Source: Rhizobium sp. SL86 (lineage in GTDB: Bacteria > Pseudomonadota > Alphaproteobacteria > Rhizobiales > Rhizobiaceae). From it: DNA of 64,000 bases. Made by a program: the position numbers and the translations under genes. A model generated the notes under the pieces. The model ran no database searches. It was not told the origin of the DNA and was given only the letters and a program-made list of their open reading frames with translations. Positions 9,605 to 17,868 of this stretch are shown in pieces; positions within the stretch are counted from its first letter, which is position 1, and every line of letters begins with the position of its first letter. The DNA lies in contig NZ_JAPPRJ010000001.1 in the NCBI RefSeq assembly GCF_026672545.1, forward strand, positions 558,001 to 622,000, written 5' to 3'.

Positions 9605-10603
9605 ATGCTGTCCATCGTCCAGTCCATTCCCGGGCTCGTCTGGGCCTACACCTTCGACAGCGAGCAACGCACTTGCCGCCGTCTGCCGCCGGATGCCACC
9701 CGCGCCGATCTGAGTTTCGTCGGCAACGGCTTTCGCTGGCTGCATCTGAACCTTGCCGACCAGCGCGTCGCCGCTTTCCTGGAGGAGTTTCCGGAACTGC
9801 CGACGGCGGTGGTCACCGCGCTCACGACACATGAGACACACGCCTCGATCACGCTGGAAGACGGCATGATCTATGGCACGCTCGTTGATTTTCAGCGGGA
9901 GTTCGATGAGGAAACGCGCGATATCGGCTGGCTGCATTTTGCCGTGTGCGACAATCTTCTGATCACCACGCGCCTGCAGCCGCTGCGCTCCATCGACCGG
10001 GTGCGCGCCGCCGTCGAAAAGAACCCGGTGCGTTACCGCCAGCCGATCGACATCTTCGAGCTGATCGTCGCCGAATTCCAGCGCACGCTGATCTCGCTCG
10101 TCATCGAGCTGACGGAAGAGCTGAACCAGATCGAGGATGTCGTCTACGGCGCCACCACGCAGGACGAACGCCGCCGTCTGGCGCCCGTGCGCCGCACGGT
10201 GGTGCGCCTGCACCGGCACCTGCGCACCGTCCTGACGCTTCTGCGCCGCGCCGCGGCCGCCGACGACGACGAGATGCCGCATGGTTTCGATGACGTGGCC
10301 AGCCGCCTGACGAGCCGGTTGGAGGCGGTCGACCACGACGTCTATGCGCTGCAGGACCGGGCACGCCTGCTGCACGAAGAAATCGACTCGAAACTTTCCT
10401 CGGAAACGAACCGCCACCTCTATATCCTGTCGCTGATGACGGCTTTCCTGCTGCCGCCCTCGCTGGTGACCGGTTTCTTCGGCATGAACACCTCCGCCCT
10501 GCCCTTTGCGCATGGAGAGCATGGCACCATGCTGGCGTTCAGCTTCATGGCGCTTTCGGTATTCGGCGCCTGGTGGCTGCTCAAACGGGCCGGAATTCTG
10601 TGA
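9605..10603 (+). CDS. CorA-family divalent metal transporter, ZntB-like
   Basis: This 332-residue protein has the CorA layout: a large N-terminal cytoplasmic alpha/beta domain, a long helical stalk (about 160-270), TM1 ending in the signature GMN (293-295, FFGMN), a short acidic periplasmic loop (HGEHG) and TM2, with a basic C-terminus. It begins like ZntB proteins (GLVWAYTFD) and lacks the MPEL loop of classical Mg2+ CorA, so zinc efflux/uptake of the ZntB subfamily is more likely than Mg2+ transport. Cation choice remains inferred. It lies on its own, 134 bases after phoX, with a weak AAGGAG site before the ATG. Confidence 0.9.
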   Translation: MLSIVQSIPGLVWAYTFDSEQRTCRRLPPDATRADLSFVGNGFRWLHLNLADQRVAAFLEEFPELPTAVVTALTTHETHASITLEDGMIYGTLVDFQREFDEETRDIGWLHFAVCDNLLITTRLQPLRSIDRVRAAVEKNPVRYRQPIDIFELIVAEFQRTLISLVIELTEELNQIEDVVYGATTQDERRRLAPVRRTVVRLHRHLRTVLTLLRRAAAADDDEMPHGFDDVASRLTSRLEAVDHDVYALQDRARLLHEEIDSKLSSETNRHLYILSLMTAFLLPPSLVTGFFGMNTSALPFAHGEHGTMLAFSFMALSVFGAWWLLKRAGIL

Positions 10604-10613
10604 GGCTCAAAAC

Positions 10614-10643
10614 GCAAAAACCGCCCGGAAGGACCGGACGGTT
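10614..10643 (-). terminator. terminator of the first BA14K gene (possibly bidirectional)
   Basis: Read on the minus strand, ACCGTCCGG pairs with CCGGGCGGT across a TCCTT loop (one G-T wobble) and is followed by TTTTTG. The plus strand has a weaker T-rich tail (TTCTCGTTCTC), so it may also end the CorA-type gene transcript that converges on it. Confidence 0.75.
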
Positions 10644-10667
10644 CTCGTTCTCCCGAAATGCTTCGGT

Positions 10668-11129
10668 TCAATAATAAGGCGACAGGCACTGCTGGCGGGG
10701 ACCGCCATAGGGCTGGAAGGTGTTCGAGTAGCTATCGTAGGACCGGTAGCGGGCCGAGCACCACTCATAATGGCGCGGATTGATGCCGGCACGGCTCGGG
10801 GCCGGGGCATAACGCGGCTGCGAGGCGGCGGAACCGGCGATCAGCGCGCCAGCAATCAGCGCACCGGCGGCCAGCGGTACCCAGGCATTGCCGCTCGAAT
10901 GATGGCGGCGATCATGGCGGTCCCAGCGACGGTCGTAACGGTCGTGACGGCGCTCCCAGCGATCACGCCGATCCCAGTAGCGGTCATCGCGATACTGCAC
11001 CTCGACCACCTGCTTTTCGACCTGCGGCGCGGAGACGAGCGGCATCGCCTGGCTCGGCATGACGGACGTGCTCAGGATGGCCGCAGACACGCCGGCAATC
11101 GTCAGTTTCTTCAAGATATTCTTCATCAT
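10668..11129 (-). CDS. BA14K family protein
   Basis: This is a 153-residue exported protein. An N-terminal signal peptide (KKLTIAGVSAAILSTSVMPSQA) is followed by a very Arg/Asp/His-rich stretch (repeated DRR, RWDR and RHDRY units, about 45-80), a hydrophobic glycine/alanine segment (LAAGALIAGALIAGSAA) and the C-terminal BA14K domain HYEWCSARYRSYDSYSNTF with a distal cysteine in RQQCLSPYY. BA14K was named for a Brucella abortus immunoreactive, lectin-like protein; function in free-living rhizobia is not established. A second paralogue lies 186 bases upstream on the same strand. Confidence 0.88.
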   Translation of the reverse strand: MMKNILKKLTIAGVSAAILSTSVMPSQAMPLVSAPQVEKQVVEVQYRDDRYWDRRDRWERRHDRYDRRWDRHDRRHHSSGNAWVPLAAGALIAGALIAGSAASQPRYAPAPSRAGINPRHYEWCSARYRSYDSYSNTFQPYGGPRQQCLSPYY

Positions 11130-11315
11130 CGATCTCCACTCCCTCGCCGGACGGTCTGCAGGCCGGACCTGATGTCCCCCGGTCCCTCTTCGCTGCAGTT
11201 CTGGTTGTATCCTAGGATCTTCTACCTGAACCGCTCCTTAACGCGCCGTTCATCAAAACGGCGATGCATTCCGGCAACCGGTCACCCCCAAAGGGCAACC
11301 GGCCAGCGGTGTCCG

Positions 11316-11813
11316 TCAATACGGAGAGTTGCAGAAGCGGCGATCGCCACGGCTGTTGACCACATAGGTGTTGTCATAGGCACGGTAGGTCTTGTAGCGC
11401 TGCTGGCACCAGGAATAATGCGCGGTCGTATAACGGCCCGGACGGACTGGAACCACGGCCCGCGGCTGGGACATGGCGCCGCCGATGATCGCGCCTGCGG
11501 CAAACGCCCCGAGCGGGAACCAGAAACCGTTATGGTAACGATAGCCCGGGCGGCGGTCGCGGTAACCGCGATGGCCGTTGTAATAGCCATCGCCGCGACG
11601 ATCGAAGCGGTGATAGCTGCGCGGCTGCCAACGGCCGAGGCCCGGATCGCGGTTGTCGCCGTATTCATGGTGACCCTGGACGCGGATGATCGGCGCCGGC
11701 ACCTGTGCGACATCGCGCGGAAAGGCCGGCATCGAAAAGGCTGGAGAAAAACCTGTCGCCGTTACTGCGAAGGCTGTCGCAATAACTGCGAGCTTCTTGG
11801 TGAACCTGTTCAT
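11316..11813 (-). CDS. BA14K family protein, second paralogue
   Basis: This 165-residue exported protein has a signal peptide (KKLAVIATAFAVTATGFSPAFSMP), an Arg/Tyr/Gly-rich middle (GDGYYNGHRGYRDRRPGYRYH), a glycine/alanine hydrophobic segment (PLGAFAAGAIIGGAM) and the C-terminal BA14K module HYSWCQQRYKTYRAYDNTYV with a matching second cysteine in RRFCNSPY. The layout is the same as the neighbouring gene but the middle region has diverged, so this is an old tandem duplication. It starts with an ATG preceded by GAGGAAGCT. Location is likely the envelope; role unknown. Confidence 0.88.
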   Translation of the reverse strand: MNRFTKKLAVIATAFAVTATGFSPAFSMPAFPRDVAQVPAPIIRVQGHHEYGDNRDPGLGRWQPRSYHRFDRRGDGYYNGHRGYRDRRPGYRYHNGFWFPLGAFAAGAIIGGAMSQPRAVVPVRPGRYTTAHYSWCQQRYKTYRAYDNTYVVNSRGDRRFCNSPY

Positions 11814-11944
11814 GGGAGCTTCCTCTTCCTGCTTTATTGAAGCAGAAACGCGACTGGTGCGCCAGAGGTTCCGTCACGGCCAGCGCACCACAAAGGCGTG
11901 ATGCACCGGCCTCGCTCGCATCGGTTTTCTTGCTGTCCGGGAGG

Positions 11945-13027
11945 TCAGACCTCCACTTCGATATCCGTCTTCGGGCGCGAGCAGCAGGCGAGGATGTAAC
12001 CCTCCTCGATCTCGTCGTCGAGGATGCCGCCATTGTGGTTCATGTCCACTTCGCCGGACAACAGCAGGACGCGGCACGTGCCGCACAGGCCGGATTCGCA
12101 GGCAGCGCCAATGCGCACGCCGGCAGCTCTTGCCGTCTGCAACACCGTGAAGCCCGGTTCGCAGGTGGCCTCCTTGCCGGCCATGGCAAACCGCACCTTG
12201 TGGGCGGGAGCCCCCTCCTCGCCTTCATGCACGACGACAGGTGCTGCGGGGGCCACCGGCTGAAAGGTTTCCTCGTGGTACCGGCTCATGTCGAAGCCGG
12301 CGCCGGAAAGCGATTCGCGGACCGTTGCCATGAAGGGATCCGGACCGCAGCAGAAGACGGTGCGGTCGAGGAAATCCGGCGCCAGAAGCGCGATCTTCGC
12401 CTTGTCGATGAAACCGCGAAGCCCGCTCCAGAGCTGCGAGCGGCCGACATTCTCGACGATGAAACCCGGCTGGAAATATGGCAGGTGGCGCGCGAGATAT
12501 TCCAGTTCCCAGCGGAAGATGATGTCGTCCGGTGAGCGGGCGCAGTGGATGAAGGAAATCTGGCTGTCCGGCTGCCGGTCCGCCATGTCGCGCGTCATCG
12601 ACATCATCGGCGTGATGCCGGAGCCGGCGGAGATGAAGAGATATTTTTCGCCCGGATGTTTCACATAGGAGAAGTCACCGAGCGGCCCGATGGCACGGAT
12701 CTTCATGCCGGGGCGCAGGTTCTCGAACATCCAGCGGGTTCCGATGGAATTTTTCTGCGCCTTCACCGTGACCGCCACCGTATAGGGCCGCGACGGCGTC
12801 GAGGACAGCGTGTAGGTGCGCAGCAGCGGTTCCGGACCGACAGGCAGTTCCAGCGTGACGAACTGGCCGGGCAGATAGCGGAACCAGTGCCCCGGGCGAT
12901 CCGCCTTGAAGGTGAAGGTCACGACATCCGGCGCTTCCGGCGTCCAGGCGACACATTCGAGGAGATGCGTCCGGTCGGACCAGGGGCGCATCTCATCGAC
13001 ATGCTTGTATGCGAGATCCATTGCCAT
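11945..13027 (-). CDS. Rieske monooxygenase reductase component, GbcB-like
   Basis: This 360-residue protein is a ferredoxin-NADP reductase-type oxidoreductase. FAD-binding RTYTLSSTPSR lies near 95, the NAD-binding region includes SAGSGITPMMSM and FCCGPDPFM, and a C-terminal plant-type 2Fe-2S domain has CESGLCGTC and a fourth cysteine in ACCSRP. It passes electrons from NAD(P)H to a Rieske oxygenase. It starts 4 bases after the stop of that oxygenase gene, forming a tight two-gene operon like the glycine betaine demethylase GbcAB of Pseudomonas and the stachydrine demethylase of Sinorhizobium. Carnitine or another N-methyl substrate is also possible. Confidence 0.85.
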   Translation of the reverse strand: MAMDLAYKHVDEMRPWSDRTHLLECVAWTPEAPDVVTFTFKADRPGHWFRYLPGQFVTLELPVGPEPLLRTYTLSSTPSRPYTVAVTVKAQKNSIGTRWMFENLRPGMKIRAIGPLGDFSYVKHPGEKYLFISAGSGITPMMSMTRDMADRQPDSQISFIHCARSPDDIIFRWELEYLARHLPYFQPGFIVENVGRSQLWSGLRGFIDKAKIALLAPDFLDRTVFCCGPDPFMATVRESLSGAGFDMSRYHEETFQPVAPAAPVVVHEGEEGAPAHKVRFAMAGKEATCEPGFTVLQTARAAGVRIGAACESGLCGTCRVLLLSGEVDMNHNGGILDDEIEEGYILACCSRPKTDIEVEV

Positions 13028-13031
13028 CCGG

Positions 13032-14276
13032 TTATGCTACGACTGCAAGCTTGGCCTGATCACCCTGAAGGCGGTTGATCATGAAATTGCGATACCATTC
13101 GACGAACTGCATGACGCCGCCTTCGTGGTCCGGTGAATAGGGACCGGGCTCGTAAGCGGGCGAGCGGATGCCGAAGGCGTTTTCCTCGACGATCGAACGA
13201 TCCTGGTCGTTGGTCATGTTCCAGACATGGGTCAGCTCTTCGAGATCGTAGTCGACGCCTTCCACCGCATCCTTGTGCACCAGCCAGGTGGTGGTGACGG
13301 CGGTTTCTTCCGCCGAAATCGGCAGGACGCGGAAGGAAATCGCGTGGTCGCCCAGCATGTGGTTCCAGGTCGTCGGGTAATGGAAGAGCAGCATGGTGCC
13401 GATATGGGTGATCTTCACGTCATCCGACAGCGGCCGCTTGACGGCGCGCTGGCCAGACATGGTGTAGCTTTCCGCATCCTGGATCAGCGGCATGCGGGCG
13501 ACACGGAACTGGCCGCTCTGGTGCATGTTGAAGCTGCTCGGCAGGCCGGCACCCTCGCAGCGTTCCCAATGTTCGGAAATGAACGGATCGTCGGCTGCGC
13601 CCTGCACGCCGGTCGCCGTCGGCGCCTCGGGATAGGTACGGCAGAGTTCCGGATGGTTGCCGGCGCAATGGTAACATTCGCGGTTATTTTCCCAGACGAG
13701 CTTCCAGTTGCCCTTCTCGATGATCGTGTTCTTGTGAGCGACCTTCGCCTCCCACAGGCGATGCGGCGCCATGTAGGGCTCGACGGTGGCGCGCACGGGC
13801 GCAAAATCCGGCGCCTCGTTGGCAAGACAGATGAAGATATAGCCGCCGACGGTCTCGCAATGGACGGGCTTCATGCCGAACTGCGACTTGTCGAAATCCT
13901 CGCCCATTTGGCGGGCGAAGACGAGCGAACCGTCGAGGTCATAGGTCCACTGATGATAGGGACAGACGAGCTTGGCGGAAGCCCCCTTGTCCTGCGTGCA
14001 GACGCGGTGGCCACGGTGGCGACAGGTATTGTGGAAGGCGCGGATCACCTTGTCGCGGCCACGCACCACGACGACCGGGTAATCGCCGATCTGCACCGTG
14101 AAATAGTTGCCGGCCTTCGGAATTTCGCAGTCATGGCCGAGGAACAGCCAGTCGCGGTACCAGATCATCTCGAGATCGAGGCGATAATAATCGGGATCGA
14201 TGTAGAAAGGCTGCTCGAGGCTGAAGCCTTCGCGCTGGTTCTTGAGCTGCCGCAGCACCGTGTTGCGAATATCCAT
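13032..14276 (-). CDS. Rieske aromatic-ring-hydroxylating-type oxygenase alpha subunit, GbcA-like
   Basis: This is a 414-residue oxygenase. The Rieske 2Fe-2S ligands are C85/H87 (CRH) and C105/H108 (CPYH). The mononuclear iron region is the NNRECYHCAGNHPELC segment. Best match by recall is the glycine betaine/stachydrine N-demethylase group (GbcA), which oxidatively removes N-methyl groups as formaldehyde. The ATG at 14276 is preferred because AGGAA lies nine bases upstream; an in-frame ATG at 14285 is too close to that site. It forms an operon with the downstream reductase. The upstream region carries repeated CATGTCGC sites that may bind the regulator. Substrate is inferred. Confidence 0.87.
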   Translation of the reverse strand: MDIRNTVLRQLKNQREGFSLEQPFYIDPDYYRLDLEMIWYRDWLFLGHDCEIPKAGNYFTVQIGDYPVVVVRGRDKVIRAFHNTCRHRGHRVCTQDKGASAKLVCPYHQWTYDLDGSLVFARQMGEDFDKSQFGMKPVHCETVGGYIFICLANEAPDFAPVRATVEPYMAPHRLWEAKVAHKNTIIEKGNWKLVWENNRECYHCAGNHPELCRTYPEAPTATGVQGAADDPFISEHWERCEGAGLPSSFNMHQSGQFRVARMPLIQDAESYTMSGQRAVKRPLSDDVKITHIGTMLLFHYPTTWNHMLGDHAISFRVLPISAEETAVTTTWLVHKDAVEGVDYDLEELTHVWNMTNDQDRSIVEENAFGIRSPAYEPGPYSPDHEGGVMQFVEWYRNFMINRLQGDQAKLAVVA

Positions 14277-14741
14277 GATACACATTCCTGTCGAAGACGG
14301 CGGAGGCAGGCAGGTTTGCCGGACGGGCCAAACCGCACCTTCGCCCGCCACGTGGGCCAAGCGTCAACTCTCAAGAACCCGGTCCCAGCAGAGCGCAACA
14401 GGTGGCTCATCGCGCCACCGGCAGGGTTCCGGCCGTTGCTGGAGGCAACACCGGCTTCGACCGGCAATGCTCTTCACCGCCGTTCGGAGGCGGGGTTTTC
14501 GAGTCTTGGAAACTATAGACGAGGCCGCCGCAGGCCCTCAGTGGACAATGCGACATGCGCTTCCGCATTGACGACAAAATGCGACATGCATGCAAAAAGC
14601 GACATGGTGTGCCAGCGACAGCCGATTTCAGCCGGCAAAGGCGCTTCTCGAACGGCGCCAGCCCACCGCGCGGCGCCACGACGCAAGCCACCGTTAAGGA
14701 AGTCGACATATAATGGTACGGCCCACGGGAGTCGATCGGCT
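14277..14741. promoter_or_regulatory. divergent intergenic region with repeated CATGTCGC sites
   Basis: This 465-base gap separates gbcA-like (leftward) from an uncharacterised gene (rightward). Three copies of GCGACATG lie at 14550-14557, 14581-14588 and 14599-14606 (CATGTCGC when read toward gbcA), plus related TTGTCGTC at about 14570-14578. Spacings are 31 and 18 bases. Repeated half-sites like these suit an AraC/GlxA-type activator, the class that controls betaine catabolism elsewhere. I see no convincing -35/-10 pair and no reliable open reading frame here. Confidence 0.5.
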
Positions 14742-15353
14742 GTGACCACAAAACCGAAGCTCAGATATTTCGAGGCCAAACCGTTCCGGCCATCGGTGCC
14801 GAAACTGAAGCCCGCCGCGCATTCGGAATTCCTGCGCACGGGGAAGATTTCGCGCGACAGCCGCGACTGGCTGCCGGAAGAAAAACGCTATCTGACCTAT
14901 GAGGAAGTGGCGGCCAGGACCGAGAAGAAACTGACCGCGGCCGGCGAAAAGACACATGAGCGGATCAACAGCTTTCACCGGTCGATCCGGTTTCCGAAAG
15001 TGCTCTTCTCCCGCTCGCTCGAAGAACAGCCGCATCTCGGTTATTGTCATGTCACGGCAGCGCGGACGATCTTCGGGCGCGACACACCGATCGACTGGTC
15101 CTTCTATATCTGCAACTTCCTTGCCGATATCGGCGACGACACTGACTTCTTCCAGCATATCCGCACCCATTACGCACGCATGTATTTCGCCGTTGCCATC
15201 GAGGCGGATGAGGACGGCGGCACACGGGTGAACCGCAAGGTTCGCGGCAACGGGCTTCTGTTCCGCACCAGCGATCCGGGCGACGCGCTGCGCAACGTGC
15301 TTCTGCTCGGCGCCCGCGACGAGACGCTGCGCGACATCATCAAGAAGCTCTGA
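14742..15353 (+). CDS. conserved hypothetical protein (possibly DUF6656)
   Basis: This 203-residue protein starts at GTG 14742, with GGGAG about ten bases upstream. The frame stays open far upstream, but only as antisense to the Rieske gene, and protein-like sequence begins at TTKPKLRYFEAKPF. No signal peptide or membrane segment is evident. It is rich in charged and aromatic residues, with segments such as EFLRTGKISRDSRDW, EEKRYLTYEEVA and HYARMYFAVAIEADED. I recall similar proteins in Rhizobiaceae and think it may be the DUF6656 group, but cannot confirm this. Function unknown. It precedes the tsaC/sua5 locus on the same strand by 60 bases. Confidence 0.75.
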   Translation: MTTKPKLRYFEAKPFRPSVPKLKPAAHSEFLRTGKISRDSRDWLPEEKRYLTYEEVAARTEKKLTAAGEKTHERINSFHRSIRFPKVLFSRSLEEQPHLGYCHVTAARTIFGRDTPIDWSFYICNFLADIGDDTDFFQHIRTHYARMYFAVAIEADEDGGTRVNRKVRGNGLLFRTSDPGDALRNVLLLGARDETLRDIIKKL

Positions 15354-15413
15354 ACAGGCCTCCCCCAAAAGAATTTGCGTGGCCCGCCGGTTTGGGTCTA
15401 TGGAGCGACCATC

Positions 15414-16395
15414 ATGACGGCGCGCATCATCGACATTTCCCAGGAACCGGAACTGGCTTTGGCCGAGGCCTCGGCGTGCCTTGGCGAGGGGCTTCCCGTC
15501 GTCATTCCAACGGAAACCGTCTATGGCCTTGGCCGCCGACGCCACCAATCCTTCGGCCATCACCCGCATCTACGAGACCAAGGGACGGCCGCGCTTCAAC
15601 CCGCTGATCTGCCATATGGCAGACCTTGCCATGGCCGAACGGTATGCGCTGTTCGACCCGCTGTCGCGAAAGCTGGCCGAACGCTTCTGGCCGGGACCGT
15701 TGACGCTGGTCCTGCCGCTGAAAAGCGGTTGCGGCATTCACGCGCTTGCGACCGCGGGGCTCGAGACGGTCGGCGTGCGGGTGCCGAAGGGTTTTGCCGG
15801 TGACCTGATCCGTCTTCTCAACCGGCCGCTCGCCGCCCCCAGCGCCAACACCTCAGGCCGGATCAGCCCGACCAGCGCCCAGCATGTGGCAGACGATCTG
15901 GGCGAGAAGCTTACCCTGATCCTCGATGGCGGCAGCGCCGATGTCGGCGTCGAGTCCACTATCGTCAAGGTCGAGGGCGAGTGCATCCGGCTCTTGCGGC
16001 CGGGCGGGATTGCGGCAGAGGAGATCGAACGCCTTCTCGGCCGGCCGATCGAACGGCCCGCGGCACCGTCCCCCACGATCGAAGCGCCCGGCATGCTGGC
16101 CTCGCATTATGCGCCGAATGCGGCCGTGCGGCTGGACGCAACCGCAGCCGAGCCCGGCGAAGTGCTGATCCGTTTCGGCGGCAGGCCCGTCGCCGGGGCC
16201 GATGCTGCCGCCGCTGTCTTCGAGCTCAGCGAGACCGGCGACCTGGCGGAAGCCGCGAGCAACCTCTTCGACATGCTGCACGCCGCCGATGCGGTGAGCG
16301 CAGGCCGCATCGCCATTGCCCCCATTCCGGAGCAGGGGCTCGGCGAAGCGATCAATGATCGCCTCGCCCGTGCGGCTGCCCCCAGGGACCAGTAG
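15414..16395 (+). pseudogene. tsaC: L-threonylcarbamoyladenylate synthase (TsaC/Sua5), frameshifted as read
   Basis: Two frames together make one full-length Sua5-type protein of about 326 residues. Codons 1-39 from ATG 15414 (GGAG upstream) give the N-terminus through PTETVYGL. The rest (LAADATNPSAIT, KGRPRFNPLICH, WPGPLTLVL, APSANTSGRISPT, VESTIVKVEG, PGMLASHYAP) is in the next frame. The shift is one extra G at about 15531: CTTGGCCGCC where CTTGCCGCC is expected. The protein makes threonylcarbamoyl-AMP for tRNA t6A37, usually an essential step, so a sequencing error, a second gene copy or recoding must be considered. The Sua5 C-terminal domain is intact. Confidence 0.88.
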
Positions 16396-16425
16396 CCAGA
16401 CCAAAAAAGCAGGAAGGCAATCGCC

Positions 16426-17859
16426 ATGGATCTCCGCAGCCCCTCCTCCGAACTGCTCGCCCGTTTCGCTTCCATCGTCGGGGCGGGCAATGCGATCACC
16501 GAGGCGGCCGAGATCGCGCCGCGCCTCATCGAGAACCGTGGCCTCTACCATGGCAAATCCTCGATGATCCTGAAGCCGGGTTCGACGGAAGAGGTCTCGG
16601 CGATCCTCAAGCTTGCCAGCGAGACACACACGCCGATCGTGCCGCAGACCGGCAATACCGGGCTCGTGGGCGGGCAGACACCGAGCGAGGACGGGACCGC
16701 CATCATCCTGTCGCTGGAGCGGATGAACCGCATCCGCGACATCGATCCATTGGCGAACGTGATGGTCGTCGATGCCGGCTGCATTCTGGCCGATGTGCAG
16801 AAGGCGGCGGAGAGCGTGCACCGGCTGTTTCCGCTGTCGCTCGGCTCGGAAGGGTCCTGCCGGATCGGCGGCAACCTCTCGACCAATGCCGGCGGAACCG
16901 CAGTTCTCGCCTATGGCAACATGCGCCAGCTGTGCCTGGGACTTGAGGTGGTGCTGCCGACCGGCGAGATCTGGGACGGGCTTCGCCGCCTGAAGAAGGA
17001 CAATACCGGTTATGACCTGCGCGACCTGTTCATCGGCGCGGAAGGCACGCTCGGCGTGATTACCGGGGCGGTGCTGAAACTCTTTCCGCAGCCGGCGGGC
17101 CATCAGGTCGCCTTCATCGGCCTGCCCTCGCCGGATCACGCCCTTCGCCTGTTCGAAAAGGCCTCGAACCTCTGCGGCACGGCGCTGACGGGTTACGAAC
17201 TGATGCCGCGCATCGGCATCGATTTCACCACGCGCCACATCGCCAATGTGCGCGATCCGCTGCCGACGGTGCACGACTGGTATGTGCTGATCGATATCTC
17301 GACGAACGATTCCGCCGAAACGGCGGAGGCGATGATGCACAACCTGCTTGAACAGGGGCTGGAAAGCGGACTGATCGAGGATGCGGTGATCGCAAGTTCC
17401 GTGGCACAACAGAAGGCGCTCTGGCACATGCGCGAAAGCATGTCGGATGCGCAGAAGCCGGAAGGCGGCTCGATCAAACACGACGTGTCCGTACCCGTCT
17501 CGAAGATCCCGAGCTTCATGGCGGAAGCCGAACGGCGCGTGCTGGCCGCCATGCCGTGTGCGCGGATCTGCGCCTTCGGCCACCTGGGGGACGGCAATAT
17601 CCACTACAACATCTCGCAGCCGGTCGGCGCCGACAAGGCCGCCTTCCTTGGGCGCTGGCGGGAGATGAACGCCATCGTGCATGCGCTGGTGTTGGAGGCT
17701 GGCGGCTCGATCTCGGCCGAACACGGCATCGGCCAGTTGAAGCGGGACGAACTGGCAGCGATCCGCTCGGAGATCGAGATCGACCTGATGCGCCGGATCA
17801 AGCGCAGCTTCGACCCGGCCGGGATCATGAATCCCGGCAAGGTCATTGCCCTGTCGTGA
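16426..17859 (+). CDS. FAD-binding oxidoreductase, GlcD / D-2-hydroxyglutarate dehydrogenase type
   Basis: This is a 477-residue flavoprotein. The N-terminal FAD_binding_4 domain carries PQTGNTGLVGGQTPS and SLGSEGSCRIGGNLSTNAGG, and the C-terminal FAD-oxidase domain carries GHLGDGNIHYNIS and EHGIGQLKRDEL, which bear metal/substrate-binding histidines. This is the D-2-hydroxyacid dehydrogenase family (glycolate, D-lactate, D-2-hydroxyglutarate). A stand-alone gene without glcE/glcF neighbours makes a D-2-hydroxyglutarate- or D-lactate-type cytosolic enzyme more likely than glycolate oxidase. The start has GCAGGAAGG upstream. It follows tsaC by 30 bases, possibly in one transcript. Confidence 0.9.
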   Translation: MDLRSPSSELLARFASIVGAGNAITEAAEIAPRLIENRGLYHGKSSMILKPGSTEEVSAILKLASETHTPIVPQTGNTGLVGGQTPSEDGTAIILSLERMNRIRDIDPLANVMVVDAGCILADVQKAAESVHRLFPLSLGSEGSCRIGGNLSTNAGGTAVLAYGNMRQLCLGLEVVLPTGEIWDGLRRLKKDNTGYDLRDLFIGAEGTLGVITGAVLKLFPQPAGHQVAFIGLPSPDHALRLFEKASNLCGTALTGYELMPRIGIDFTTRHIANVRDPLPTVHDWYVLIDISTNDSAETAEAMMHNLLEQGLESGLIEDAVIASSVAQQKALWHMRESMSDAQKPEGGSIKHDVSVPVSKIPSFMAEAERRVLAAMPCARICAFGHLGDGNIHYNISQPVGADKAAFLGRWREMNAIVHALVLEAGGSISAEHGIGQLKRDELAAIRSEIEIDLMRRIKRSFDPAGIMNPGKVIALS

Positions 17860-17868
17860 GGGCCTGAC

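Noticed and set aside
14407..14751. A 114-residue minus-strand frame in the gap upstream of the gbcA-like gene
   Set aside because: No ribosome-binding site, no family resemblance, and it overlaps the repeated CATGTCGC sites and the start of the next gene.
15853..17724. A 623-residue open frame on the minus strand across tsaC and the FAD oxidoreductase
   Set aside because: Antisense to two genes with clear family motifs; Arg/His/Gly-rich translation typical of shadow frames.
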